Part shown: one piece after another, positions 48,001-59,986 of the stretch
Numbering within the stretch: position 1 is the stretch's first letter
Layout: every line of letters starts with the position of its first letter
Source of the DNA: Melampsora larici-populina 98AG31
Taxonomy: Eukaryota; Basidiomycota; Pucciniomycetes; Pucciniales; Melampsoraceae
Direction of reading: 5' to 3'
NCBI RefSeq assembly: GCF_000204055.1
Contig: NW_006768806.1
Span: 221,677-285,676, forward strand
DNA length: 64,000 bases
Position numbers and translations under genes: made by a program
The notes under the pieces: generated by a model
The model's database searches: none
The model's input: only the letters and a program-made list of their open reading frames with translations
Told to the model about the DNA's origin: nothing

Positions 48001-50596
48001 CAGCTACACTTCCACTTGAAACACCAGTTGATTTGAGGCCTGGTATTAAATATCCACGCTGAGAACTTACCTCACTGGCCATCGAGCCTACTGGACTATT
48101 ATCATTTAGCGGGTTCGGCATTTCAGAAGCCAATACTGAGCCAGCAATGGGGGGTGAGAATGCAGACGATAAAGAGGATGTGAAATTGTTGCTGCCACCA
48201 GGAATACCCACAGGAGCTGGGATGGATTTGGACGTCGTACTACTAAAGCCAGGTGTAGGAGAAAATGGATTCGAACTGGTAACGGGTGAACTCGTGACGC
48301 CCATGTGTACCGAGCTGGACAGTCGTAAATCTTGCGCAGTTCGAACGGATGTTGGCACCCGTTGTATTCTGATGGCCTCAATCGGTGGAAAGGGAGGAGC
48401 AGAGGTAGAGTTATTGGCTAGCGCGGCGGACAGAGCTGATTTGTTATGATACTGATAGTTGGGCTTGGTAGGAGAGGCAGCCGGACCAGAGGTCGAGGAG
48501 CTGGTGAATACCAAAGAGTGCCTGCGAGGCGGTGAGGACGATGAGGTACCTGTCGATTGATTGGCGCTGCTAGAAGCGATTGACGGCTGACGGCCATGCT
48601 GAGTAAGTTGATAGTGTGGCTGGTATGGTGATGCGGGGACGTGGGGATACGAACTGGGATGATTAGGGTTGGTGATATTTGAGGTACCCATAGTACTAGT
48701 GTTGACGGCTGAATAAGCGGCCTTGACGGATGAAGGCGTTGCGAGGGATGGTGATGAGTGATGATGAATAGGTCTAGAACCATGGCCTTTGGCAGTGGAG
48801 CCAGGAGAGGAAGTCGACGCGGCTCGAGAGGTGTGAGTGGGCTTGGATTGAGTGGCCTCACGTACATGAGGCGTGATTCTCTCGTGGACTGACCCTCGAT
48901 GGATGTGAGAAATGCTGCCTTTCGAGCTTGGATCTGGGGGCACTGGTAGCACCGATGACGAGGCCGAAGCTGGAGCACTTACAGATGATGGGACGGAGTG
49001 AAGGTCAAGTGGCGAGATTTGTGCAAGGTTTGTACTCAGATGAGTACCAGCTGAGATAGGATTCAAGAGCGATTTGTGTCGGCTGATTGGAGAATCGGGA
49101 AGTAGCGGTGTAGTACTTGATAGTATGGGAGAAGAATGCAGGCCCAGCGCCGTGGAAGAGGGACCAGGAGAGATTATTCGATGCTTGCCCAGTTGAGGTG
49201 TAAGTGAGTCCGATCTGATTTCGGCATCCCGATGAGTAATTGACTCACTTCTTGATCGTTCGATCGATGTGTCGCTTGCAGATGTCGGACCAGGATCTTT
49301 CGATGAAGAGCACAAAAAGATGAGTCAGATAAAAATACAAGCTATTGGAAAATCCAAACGGAGCAGGTTAGTATCATACCTAGATGTGTGACATGCCTAA
49401 GAGGACTGCCCATCCGCACGTTCTCTTTCCTGGCCAGGGAGGGGCCTGTGCCGGACTTGTTGAGGCTATTTTTTCGATTTGAAGTGGCTTGATAGGGTTG
49501 CGATTGGGGATGGGTTGAGGTTTGTATGCTGTTAGAAACTCTTGACGTGTGCTCGGGATCCGAATCATCAGAGGTGCGACTTGCACTGCGACCAATTAGA
49601 CTACTGGTGACGGTGCTATGTGTTTCCCGTGTGCTGCGCTCCAGCAGACCATAGCTCGAAGAATGATCCAGAACGTCTTCGTCTTCGAAATCTTTGAACT
49701 CTTGATCATCGTCGTCTTCCTCCTCGTCCTCCTCCTCCGACTGGACACTTGCTTCATCAATACTGCGAAGGGAGGCCGGTCCAGGCAACAGACGCTGAGG
49801 GCGCCTGTCGTCATCAGACGCCGCTTGTAACTTTGTCGGGTCGCTTTCAGTGACATGATCGTCCTGATCATCTGATCCGTCGTCATCATCAGCACCGCCC
49901 ACTACAGGGCTTTTGGCCAACGGTGAGGAATAGAGCGGAGTTGTATTCATTCTCATGCTGAGAGCTGAGATTGTGGGATTAGGCATACAGCCAGAAACTA
50001 GCGTGGGTGAATGGCCAATCGATGTGGGAAGGCTAGCAGACCCTGAGGCGTGAGGCGGTGCTTCGACATTGCCTATTGAAAGATAAAGATAGTCAGAAAC
50101 ATATTTCGATCACTCGAGAGTATGAAGATGAAAAATCACTATGCTTACGACAGGTAGCCTCATAAGAGAGAAGAGCAGAAGGGGATGAAGTTGAGGAGGT
50201 AGATGAAGATAAAGATGAAGACCTTGTTAGATTTCCGCGTGAACACGTCGTAGCTGTGGTGACCGGCGCTGCAAGAGCAGACACCGAGGCAGGGGGAGGA
50301 ACTGGCTTGAGAGTTGAGACCACGTGAGGAGAAGAAATTGTGAATGGTAAAGAGGTGTAATTAGGGCTATCGGTACTAGAACCAACTTCGATCGAATTTG
50401 GAGTTGGAATTAATGGAGTGGACAGATCGGTAGGCTGAGTCGGTAAGGTTGGTGATAAGTTGACTGTTGATGGTGGCGGCTCTACTACTTCTTTCGAATC
50501 ACGATCAACGTTGGTAGGAAGGTTATCATGGTGACTATTTGAAGCACTGTTCGTTGAATCTGATTGACTTGATTCTAACTTGGGTTGTGAATCCAT
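39010..50596 (-). CDS. RIM15: Rim15/Greatwall-family serine/threonine kinase with PAS and receiver domains, 12 exons
   Basis: Rim15 integrates nutrient signals (TOR, PKA, Pho85) and promotes quiescence by acting on endosulfines. Exons (minus): 50596-50149, 50072-49380, 49296-46498, 46424-43863, 43791-43314, 43241-41424, 41354-40856, 40756-40731, 40659-40056, 39988-39503, 39434-39305, 39233-39010; 10767 bases, 3588 residues, against 1770 in S. cerevisiae. Residues 1 to about 2130 are Ser/Pro-rich and low in complexity. Then come a PAS region (about 2285-2380; [13 protein letters not shown]), a CxxC..H..C zinc motif ([20 protein letters not shown], about 2464), and the kinase (about 2808-3183): GAFGQV, AIKILKK lysine, HRDLKPDN, DFGLSK, then a Greatwall-like insert of about 105 residues before [10 protein letters not shown]. 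The receiver domain at the end (about 3455-3580) has AEDNPISSK and FMDLMMP with the phospho-acceptor Asp. Exon 8 is only 26 bases. Inclusion of exons 1-3 rests on matching phases. Confidence 0.92.
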
Positions 50597-52970
50597 GTTC
50601 GTTCTGAGATATGGGTGTAAAATGATTCTCGATTGTCGATTTGCCAAATGATCTGAGTGGGTCTCGAATGAGCCAATCGTTTGATTTGATGAATGATCCT
50701 AATCGAATGATAGTTGATGAAGAATGATGATAACTTTGAACCAAGGCTGAACTGATTCTGAATGATAGAGTGAATTGCTTGCAGCCATTATGTCGAGGTG
50801 ATGAGGAATGTTGTCTCCTTCAACTACTCTTCATCGACATCATCGTCTTCATCAATCCTTCCGCGTCTCGATCTCGTACTACTGAGTCCTGGTAAGTCAC
50901 TTCTTTTCGGCCTTCTTCCTCTTCACCTTCGAAGTCTTTTTGTCCAATCGAAGTGAGTTATTTGACCTCTCGGCTGGTTTGCAACCTTTTAATTTCTCAT
51001 CGACACCCAAAATAACTCATATGTGATTGTCGAAACCTTAAAAATTCAACTACCCAGCATAAACCTTGTCAAAATGTGTCTCTTGAGTCTTTATAAAGCC
51101 CCGGCCCCGGAAAAACAAAGCCCTGTGGCTGTGTAATCACTCTCAGCGTCCCGAATGATTGCAGAGCAGTCTGATAGAGTCTGATGGTATGACTTTCAAA
51201 ACTGGGAAAGAACTTTTACCATGGGTGAACTATTGAGATAAGGTGATAATTTCTGCTAGCCACTCATCCTGACCTCCAATGTGATTGAGTGAGAATGACT
51301 AATTTGGTTGAAAGGTTGAAACTTGCAATCTTCTCAATGCAACAAGATAGTCATACCAATAGTTCTGAGTTGATTGAACACAAACTTATCAATTTATGAA
51401 GAAGATGTATCTTTTTCCTCATGAGATGCATTCCAATCATATACTTTTCCAAACTTCTATCAACCAAAGCTCATGGCCATAACATAGTAAGGGAGTGGTG
51501 ATCAATTACAGCTCTGAGCTAGTCCTAGATACTATATAGCTTGCTTTATTTTTGAAAGAAAATGTGAGACCACTTGGCTTTGTTGCGACAATTTCACTGA
51601 AAACCCAGATCAAGCCGGCACAATATAGTTCTTCAAATCCCTGGTTTACATAGCAGCAGCACCAACTCCGCCATAGGAGCACTCACATGTCAGTATTAGA
51701 TCCACAGTCATGAGGTCATTTACCCTTTTCCCTCCCAAAACCCAATTTCTTGACTCTCAGCTTGGGATCCACTCTTCAGATCAATGAACAACTTGACATT
51801 TTATCCTTCCAGAAGTTTACCCAAGGGAAAACCCTATCCAAAAACCTCTTTTCCTTCATTTTCCTACATTGTGCTCAATTTATTTCATTCAAAATTCATC
51901 ACAATGAAAAATGGGTTGTGCATCATCATGCCGCTTCCTCCACTCCTGAAGATTTTTCTTTGACATTCATGGAATCAAAAATGGTCAACTGGACCAGACA
52001 AGCTGATATCCCAGCACTTTCCTTGGTTAACAGCCTTCAAAACCAGTGGAACAAGTCTAGATCTGAAATCCAAGATCATAACCCAGGACAGTTTTACTGG
52101 ACTCTGTTGACGCCAATGAATCCATTGACTCCAGTGACCCAATTGACCCCAAGCAATCCATGTTGTAAGTCACATTTCTTATGAGGACTCAGAGTATGTG
52201 TCTGTTTGGTGTACTCTTCACTGAGAGTAGTGTAGAAAAGTAATGGTGTGGTCTTCACCTTGTACACCCAAGTGAAGACTGCGGCTACTTGACCTCTCAG
52301 AAGAGGGTTTGAGGAAAGGAAGGAAGGAAGGTAAAGGGCAGTAAAGAACTCACTGTGTCTGCCAGATGAGTTCTCAATGTTGAGATCATAATGTACTACA
52401 AAGGGGCCCCTTTTTAGTGGGTCATGTTCTCAACGTCAAAACCATCTCTGGTGGATGTGATGGCTATTGTGCTTTAAACTTGTGAGACTGCAAGAGGCAG
52501 CCTTCACAATTTTGTTATGGTCTGCTTCTGGGGGCCATGGCTTGGGGGACAGAGGGTGGAAGGGTGCTGTTGAGTATATATGATTATTGTAGCATAGAGA
52601 AGAAAGAAGAGTAGGAGGATGTCTGGTACAATTGAGGTTCTGGGTATGTACCTGCACCGCCAACAAAGATACCTTGGATTAGAGACTCCAAGGTATCCTC
52701 AGATGGCTATAGCCTTGGACACAATGTCTAAGCAAATGATCCAAGGCAATCTTTGAGGGCAAAGACAGCCTTGGATAAATTCCTTGGACACGCAGTCCAA
52801 GGGAATGTATACCCAAGGATACCTTGGATTTTACAATCTGAGGTATCTTTTCCGGCAGTGCTGTCACAGGTTTTGACAGTCTAGTGATCTGTGAATAGGA
52901 GCATAACACTATCCCCCCTTTACCCCTGGGCTCCCTGTTGGGGCCTGCGTCTCCCCAGGGCTGGTATTAA
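50597..52970. other. Upstream region of RIM15 and start of a repeat tract
   Basis: The first few hundred bases carry the RIM15 promoter; several CTTC/CATC pyrimidine-rich stretches occur near 50810-50930. A 144-codon plus frame at 51750-52184 (HHNEKWVVHHHAASSTPE, TLLTPMNPLTPVTQLTPS) has no recognised domain and lies among repeats, so it may be part of a transposon. 52201-52355 is one arm of a long inverted repeat. A GGAA microsatellite lies at 52313-52331. Confidence 0.45.
52201..52355. repeat. Left arm of a 150 bp inverted repeat (LTR-like)
   Basis: Matches the reverse complement of 59833-59986. The best shared stretch is GTGGTCTTCAC..TGTACACCCAAGTGAAGACT, and similarity continues through GACCTCT.AGAAGAGG.TTTGAGGAA. 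The right-hand partner, read on the minus strand, begins TGTTAGGCATACTCTTCACT, an LTR-like start. The two copies are 7.5 kb apart and opposed. Confidence 0.7.
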
Positions 52971-53359
52971 GAGCATCCACAACGGTCCACCTACTTTGCG
53001 AGCCCTGGAACAGACCCCCGATCCTGATTTTGTGGATGTAGGGGGTCAAAAAAACAGGTGTCCACAGCGGTGCACTTGAAGTCAGGGGCCAGAACTCGAT
53101 TGAGTGATATGGTATGCTTGTACCATATCATCTTGTTTCGAGTGCGGTTTGAGACATGACTATATCGGTCACGTGGAAGCAGTGGCACGTGATATTGGGA
53201 GCCCCTATAGACCTCGCAGATGTGGGGGGTCCGGATGGAAATCTGGAGGCCCCCGACGTCTCACCCCCGATTGTGCGAGCTCCGTTGGAGCGTTTTTTTG
53301 CGTTTTGACCCCCTACATCGCTGGGGGCCCGCAAAGTAGGTGGACCGTTGTGGATGCTC
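52971..53359. mobile_element. PIF/Harbinger-type MITE, 389 bp
   Basis: The ends are a 35 bp inverted repeat with one or no mismatch: GAGCATCCACAACGGTCCAC continuing CTACTTTGCGAGCCC on the left, and the same read inward from 53359. The element is flanked by TAA on both sides (52968-52970 and 53360-53362), the three-base target duplication typical of PIF/Harbinger. Inside is a second nested palindrome (GATATGGTAT..CTTG..ACCATATC, about 53107-53131) and opposed GACCCCCTACAT words. It has no coding capacity. Confidence 0.88.
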
Positions 53360-53362
53360 TAA

Positions 53363-54265
53363 AGAGCCCGGTGGGAAACAACCTGACCCATCATTTCATT
53401 TTCCTTTTTCTTTGGTGATCTTCTGACACCTTTGGAAACCTTGAATTAAACTTGTCAATCATTTCTTTTGCGTTTATGACGTTTCCGTCCAGCAACACCT
53501 GAATTGTGCCGCTTTGATCCGCTTTCTGGCGGGTTTTTTTTGCAGCAGAACGGTTTTCAGCTTCATAGGAAACCCGCTATCAATCCACTGTAAAAAAAGG
53601 CCTGCTACAAGTGTTGTGTAGCACAGCGGCACTTGGAGCTGCTCTTGCTCTGCTATGTCAAGTGTTGAACAGAGGAAGCGGGCTGAGGTAACGGTTATTA
53701 TTCACAATTATTTTTAATATTCACAATGCAAGGTAAGTATATGTACAAGTTTGATCAAAGAGAAAAAATCAATCACAGACTAAACAGTATATGCACAAGT
53801 GACTTGCAATATTAAAATATGATGAAACAGTAAGAAACAAGATCAAAGATACCAAAGAGTATATGAACAAGTGACTTAAAATCTCAAGAGACAATAGAAC
53901 AGTAACAAACCAGAGCAAAGTTGAAAAAGCTTTATAGCATGATTTGGATGACTGTGTGCTACAAACCACAATAATCAATGAGAAATCAAAGAGAAGAAGA
54001 AGAAAATGAAATAGGAGAGGCCAAGCCACAAAACCTAACAAACACAGGATAATACCAAACCAAAGGGATAATAAGCAACAAGAAGATCAAAGAAGATGAG
54101 ACAAGAAAAGATTCAAGGAAGAGGGCATGAAATCAAAAACAACATTAGAAAAAAGGAGCACATTTGAATAGACTTCATTTGTGTATGGCTTTCAAATGAG
54201 GCAAGATACATAAGGGAGTCAAAGAATTTTTGTTTATTGTCAGTCATGATACCAGCTTTGAGCCA
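53363..54265. other. AT-rich repeat DNA
   Basis: No gene seen. The minus frame at 53769-54041 is a hydrophobic run caused by A-rich sequence on the plus strand (repeated AAGAGATCAAA, GTATATG.ACAAGTGACTT.AA units around 53730-53890) and is not supported as protein. Two diverged copies of an ACAAGTGACTT-containing unit occur at about 53785 and 53865. Confidence 0.4.
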
Positions 54266-55450
54266 TTATCTACATCCAACTGTGCAAGAGATTGTCTTTG
54301 GTTCTAACAAACCTTGTCCAGGAATCAAGGAGAAAGTCTGTTCTGAAGCACACAAGGTAGCCAAGATTGAGAGGTAGTTGTGTGCCAAGGAGGCAAGAAC
54401 CTTGAAATTGGATTCATTTTGTAAAATAAAAGTGTAATTAGTCAGACAATCAATCAGATGGGAGTGAATGGAATTTGAAACAAAACTTACATTCCACCCA
54501 GAAAATTCTGATTGGCCAGGCACACTCAGGTTGCTACCTTGTATGACTCAAGTTCAGAAGCCCTGATTGATTTGGGAGTCTGAATTATCACAAATGAGGT
54601 GAACAAGTCAAATTGATCAAAACCTTCATCTGGATCGGCAGTAGGAGTGGGAGATAGGGTGCAGGCCGGGGTTTCTGGCCAATTTTCCAGAGAAGTCTTT
54701 CAGACTCCTTCAATTAGTCTCTTAGCTCATCCAGCATGATCTGATTAGTGCAGTTCAATGAAGCATACTTGATATTTAGGGTTGAGAACAGTGCCCAAGA
54801 TCACCTCATCAGAAGCCAAAGTGTTGTCCTGGTAAACGGTGAGCTGGCTTAACATGACTGCAACCATGTGCGAGGCTTGATGGCATAGTTTTAGTACGTA
54901 GTTCAGTGAGAGACTATTTCACTCTGAGATATTCAGAAAGCAACATTGAGCTGGAGATGGTGTTGCCTTCCATGCGCTTGGTTGAAAGCCACAAGACCTA
55001 AGACCCAAAGTTAAAAGACAATCCAAGAGATTATGATACAAGAAAAGAAAAAATGTGTTTACCTCCAAGACCTGTCATAAAGATTCAACAGTGTCCCACT
55101 TGTCCATCAAAGTCATGATGCCATTGTAGTGTTGAGTTTTCAGATTGCCAATAAGGATTGAATCAAAGACCTAAAACAACTTGGCATAATTGGCAAGTCT
55201 ATAAACTTGAGAACTGAGCTGATTGAATGAATACCAAATATGGCTTACATTGTGTGCAGCCACAAGGTGGGGATACATTGGCAGATTAATCTTCCGCCAA
55301 ACACCCCACCCAGAAATTAGACCTGGTCTGCAATATCCCATCTTATCAGCACACACATGGAACTTGCCTTGCCTGGTGTTGCTCCAGGGAAGCAAGGCAT
55401 TGAAATCCTTCAACTATGAATTGAATGTGAGAAGAAAAAGTCAAAGAGGT
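54266..55450 (-). pseudogene. Decayed hAT-family transposase
   Basis: On the minus strand, VLASLAHNYLSILATLCASE followed by QTFS and LLEPKTISC matches the hAT carboxyl-terminal dimerisation region (typically LA.DYLSIPATSAASER.FS ... L.P.TI). Upstream in the same direction, broken by several stop codons, are LSQLTVYQDNTLASDEVIL, GTVLNPKYQVCF, and YNGIMTLMDKWDTVESL, in hAT order. The ATSAASER motif is degraded to ATLCASEQ and there are at least four in-frame stops, so it is inactive. Exact ends and any introns are uncertain. The region to about 56.1 kb may be its amino-terminal remnant. Confidence 0.72.
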
Positions 55451-58400
55451 GAAACAGAACCTTACCTTCATTGTGCCTTTGACAACAATGCAAGCATCAA
55501 TTAAAATATCTTCATATGATAGACCATCATCAATGTCATCCTCATGAGTTCAGTTCTCTGTGTTGCAATGAGGTTGTGCATTGAGGATACTGTGCTCATT
55601 TGCAGATTCATTGAAGTTGATGGCATCTTTGGTGAGATTGTCATTCAAAAGGACCATTGGAATTGGAATCAAGGCATTGAGAGGAGTGGAGGGAGTCAGT
55701 TGACCGGCTGCTTATAATCCTAGCACTGTCAACCCTTTCTTGACAGCCAACCCAAGCTTAGGGGCAAAGCACCAAACAAAATTTGTAGAGGAATCCCAGT
55801 CAATTGAATCATCACATTTGGAAAACATTGCATCCATTTTGCTGGCCATGGTATTTTTGGATGAGCCAGAACTGGTGGTTTGTCCTAGCATGCAATCAAC
55901 GGAAACAAGATTGATAAAGTTGAAAAAGAATATTTGATTGAAAAGGAGGGAATAAAGAGTAGGGGAGACTTATTTTTTGGTGTAGACCATGAGCTATCAA
56001 GGATTGTGCCACTGCCACTGGTTGTGCCAATAGATACCCAAATTTGTTCCTGTTGTGATATACAACTGTTGATCCTCCAAATATGGTCAAAGATCATTAT
56101 GCAGTTCTGAGGTGGTCAACGTTAGGAAAGCGAGATAGAGGTGTTAGAAGAGTATTTAGAAGTATTCATGATGGTTGGTTGAATTAGTGGTTGAGAGTGA
56201 AAAATGTGCTAGTAAAGAAAGGGGTAAAAGTTGTACACAGGGGTGATTGTTATATAAACTTGTCCTCTCTTTTCTCTTCACGTGTTCTGATTCTTTTCAC
56301 TGTCAAAAAGAATCAGTAAGTGGTTGTCTTATTCAAATCCCTAGTTTTTCATCCTCAAGTTTGTGTTCACTAACATCCTTTATTTCATCTATGTTCTTTT
56401 CTCTTGTGATACTTTCTCAGACATCATTTTATTGTCTGTTAACTCTTGATCCGCGTGCTGCACAATTTTGTTTGAGCTCGCGGGTAAGTTCTGTTTGTGT
56501 TGTTGTCAAAAAAGCCTGAAGCTTAGTCTAACCAACGTACCTGTGCCTCAGCGTACTTCTGTCTATTGTTGACTAGCTTCTTAGGTGTGTTCCTCTTGGA
56601 TCAGAACTGTTTCCTTCAAGGCACAGAGTAAAATTAGAGTTCCAATCAACTAGCTTAAAGCTAAGGTGAATTGATCTGTAGTACCAATTTCTGTTGATAT
56701 AGTTGGCCAAAACACCAATAAGGACATATCTATTGCCTTTTGTGGTCCAAACAACATGGACCAACAAGAACTTGCTAGAGTTGGTCTGTGGTATTTGAGA
56801 GCAGAGTCAGATTGTTTTTAAGTTTGAAGATTACAGATACTAAGCTGATGGCTGCTGAGCTCAAGCAGAGGTACAACTCCGTGGCCCTGCCAGCAGCCTA
56901 AGTGAGAGTCCACAAAGCAGCATGGTAGTTGGCCAGTTTTAAAGCCGCTCAGAGTGGTAAATTCTAGAACTAATTGAAGGGAAGCACATGTTTGAGAATC
57001 CACATCACCAGCACAGTGTTGCATAAGTCAACACTCAAGGTTGCTTGTGACAGGAAGAAGTCAAGAGTTGGCTGGCCTTTGGGTTGTTTGAAGAAGTCAC
57101 AGCTTGGGCTGAGCCCAAGTGAGTGGCAGGTCAGCACCAGCTGCAATAGATAGAGCTTGTCGAGGGCAGGCCAATTGACCCTTGGCACCATTGCCATGGG
57201 CATAGAGGTTATAGTGAGTGCAGAGACCTCATACATATGTAGCCTTGCACCACCAACACTTGAATGATCTGGGGTTGTCACTGGTCTATGTTTAAAAACA
57301 AGATAGAGAGAGAAATGAGGGAAGAAAAGAGTAAGACAGGGTGAGAAAGAAAACGAGGAAAACAATCAATGACTTTGATGTAGAAAGAAACAAAGTAGAG
57401 ATTAAATAGAGACTTGCGTTGCCTTTGATGTGAGTCGGAGGATGAAAGAACTTGAGCAACTTGGAAAACTGTCCAAATTTGGCTTGTCAAACACCTGGTG
57501 TCAACCACCTCCATGTCGGAATCCTGATTGACTTTGATGAAATCATGAATTCCAGCCTAAAATCAAATCAAAAGGAAAACATGTCAGTAAAAAGAAAGAA
57601 GAATAGGTCTGATATTGATCATAGTGACTTGCAGATACACCAATAGATTTCTTGGGCTTCTGTGATAGCCCTCAAGTCAAAGTTCCCACAGCTTTGGAGC
57701 CCCTGGGACAAACCTGCCCACACAAAGGCTTTGCAGGCTTCACCTTTGAGCCTTTCTTCTTTTTTTCAGGTAGCATCAATAAGAAATCTTCTGCTTGGGT
57801 GATTTCTACACCTGATTTTCTGATAGAGGTGGAAGGGTGTGGTGTAAACTTTTTTGGTCCAAATATGTATATTACCCAGGGACCATGATTATTACATCAG
57901 GTAGTTTTACACAGCACTTGTCTGTGTAAAATGTTTGGTAGAAATTTCAATGTCACAACTGGGTTCCCCTATATTACACCACAACTATTTCACCTCTTTT
58001 TTCCACTTTGTTGAAAAAAACAAAACTGGTGAAAAAATGGTGAATTGCATGGGTAATTTGTACTTTGACACCTGCAAATAAATTCCAGCGACTTACCCTG
58101 TTTTTCAATGCCCTGGTGTAAAATCCTCCCACCCAATAATAAATCAGATATTAGTGGTACACAAAGTTGACAATCACATAAAAAACCCACATGAAACCAA
58201 ATGGATTTTTTTGATTTTCCCCACAAAAACCAAAATCTCCATGTGGTTTTCTCATGTGGTTTTCAATTTTGGGTACCACTATTGTTTGTAAAATTTGAAT
58301 TCTGCTTTGGTTTATTTGATTTGACACCCCTTTTTTCTCACACACCAAGTTGAATGTCAAAAAAGAGTTGCAAAGATTTGCCTTTTCAACAAGGTGAGCT

Positions 58401-58661
58401 AGAATGTTACATACATTAATTCATGCTGTAAATTGTTGTGATTGATCAAAATTGAAAATCAGGCTTAAAAATGAAGATTAGGGGAGCTCAGGCTAAGCCA
58501 ATTTTTTTGCTTTCATGACCATCAAAGAGGAAATCCCAATTTCATAAATTTGTGTGTAAATTTCATGAAATCAGGATTTCTTTAGGAACATCTCAAATGT
58601 TTATGAGCAGCAAAATTATGTCAATTTACATCAATTAAAAAACCCAAATGACCAAACTCAA
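55451..58661. other. Repeat-derived DNA with decayed frames
   Basis: Short interrupted frames on the minus strand (55885-56097, 56818-57365) may be remains of a transposon, for example around RVNWPALDKLYLLQLV, but no named domain is visible. A small inverted repeat is at 58153-58280. No intact gene is seen. Confidence 0.4.
58153..58280. repeat. 128 bp foldback sequence
   Basis: AGTGGTACACAAAGTTGACA on the left pairs with AGTGGTACCCAAAATTGAAA read inward from 58280, and the arms continue with CACAT.A..AAACCCACATG-like sequence for about 45 bases. ATT occurs on both sides and may be a three-base target duplication. No coding. Confidence 0.55.
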
Positions 58662-59257
58662 CACTGTGAACAGCATTCAACTTCCCCAAGTGGGAAGGGG
58701 AACCCAATTGGGAGTATGATTTTTCATAAAAGGATCTATCACCGCACACCTGAGCCATGGCACCCACACTACATATGTGTAGCAGGCTGAGTGAATAGGT
58801 GGCTACCACGTGCATACAGGTTTGCTCAGTTATGTGCTCATATGGATATGTGAATCATATGTAATACATGCTGTAACTTTGTTTCAGCTTGACAAAATCA
58901 TTCCAAAAATTGACTACATACACTGACTCATAGATTTGGTGTGATTTTGTCAACTAAACTTTGTGTAACACCCTTTTGGTGGATTGCTGGGACCATTTTA
59001 TCCATGGCAGAAAAGTTACATGATGTATCACATGTGATTTATTTAGTCAGATGAGCAGACAGCTGAGCAGACCTGTATGTACATTTTTTTTTTTTTTTTT
59101 TTTGCATTGCTTTAAGTGCTTTTTCAACTAAGCCTACTGCACATATGTAGTGTGTGTGTTATGGCTCAGGTGTGCAGTGATGGATCCTTTTATCACAAAC
59201 TACACTCTTAATCATTCTCCCCTTCCCACTTGGATAAATTGAATGATGTTTACAGTG
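58662..59257. mobile_element. 596 bp element with about 135 bp inverted arms
   Basis: The arms are 58662-58800 and 59125-59257. Shared words read on the left arm are CACTGT.AACA.CATTCAA, CCAAGTGGGAAGGGGA, ATAAAAGGATC.ATCAC.GCA and CACCTGAGCCAT. The interior has a run of about 22 T at 59082-59103. No coding frame. Long arms and a short interior suggest a foldback or Mutator-like non-autonomous element; no target duplication is clear. Confidence 0.7.
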
Positions 59258-59339
59258 TATAGTGCTTCAGAATTTAGGTTGTGGGTGCTGTCAGCCCTGA
59301 GCCCTGATTACACAACCACGGGCTAACAGTAACACATGT

Positions 59340-59720
59340 AATATTATATAATTGTATAAATCCATAAGTACATCTCACAGCTCAGTGTCAAGAGCCACAT
59401 GAACACATGTACATAATGTATTAAATACGGAACAAACCTAACCCAAGCGCCAACTACAAGTGAGACAAGAATCACACGCCAACCACAAGTTGAGGCTTGA
59501 CCTGTGAATATATAAACCCCCCTTCTTCCCTTGATTCATCCCCCATCTTGAAACACATCACAACATTAGAATCACATTATACTTGAAATCCTATAGAGAG
59601 GATCATTGAGTATGTGATTAGTTGTGTAGTCTAAAGACCAAACTTGAGCATCACAGGTTCTATTGCTGAGCACCCCAGTATTGATTTCTACAAGCCTTGG
59701 GCCATCATATCCTCTAGAAA
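59340..59720. repeat. LTR-like fragment with TATA and leader
   Basis: GTGAATATATAAACCCC followed by a pyrimidine-rich stretch (CTTCTTCCCTTGATTCATCC) and CATCTTGAAACACATCACAAC looks like the promoter and leader of an LTR on the plus strand. I find no second copy in the window and no adjoining gag or pol frame, so this is a possible solo or broken LTR. Confidence 0.35.
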
Positions 59721-59832
59721 TAAACCGTAAAGCAGCAAAGCTTCCTCCCGTATACGGAGTATAGAGTAGCCTTCAGGATCTTTGGTTCACCCAAGTGTAA
59801 ATCCTGCCCCTCACAGTTTCACGAGGTTAGAG

Positions 59833-59986
59833 CGTACTAGCTCTTTGCTGCTCTTAATCCCTTTCTCTCTTCCTCAAATCCTCTTCTTAGAGGTCAACTA
59901 GCTGTAGTCTTCACTTGGGTGTACCACGTGAAGACCACGCTTTACTTCCCTTATCAATTTCTGAGTGAAGAGTATGCCTAACAGAC
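59833..59986. repeat. Right arm of a 150 bp inverted repeat (LTR-like)
   Basis: Reverse-complement partner of 52201-52355. On the minus strand it begins TGTTAGGCATACTCTTCACT at 59983 and contains GTACACCCAAGTGAAGAC. The TG start suggests an LTR terminus in minus orientation. Confidence 0.7.

Noticed and set aside
48418..48978. 186-codon minus frame rich in Pro/Arg/Leu
   Set aside because: It is an alternative-frame shadow of the large third exon of RIM15.
53769..54041. 90-codon hydrophobic minus frame resembling a membrane protein
   Set aside because: The hydrophobicity comes from A-rich plus-strand simple sequence with internally repeated units; there is no conserved motif.
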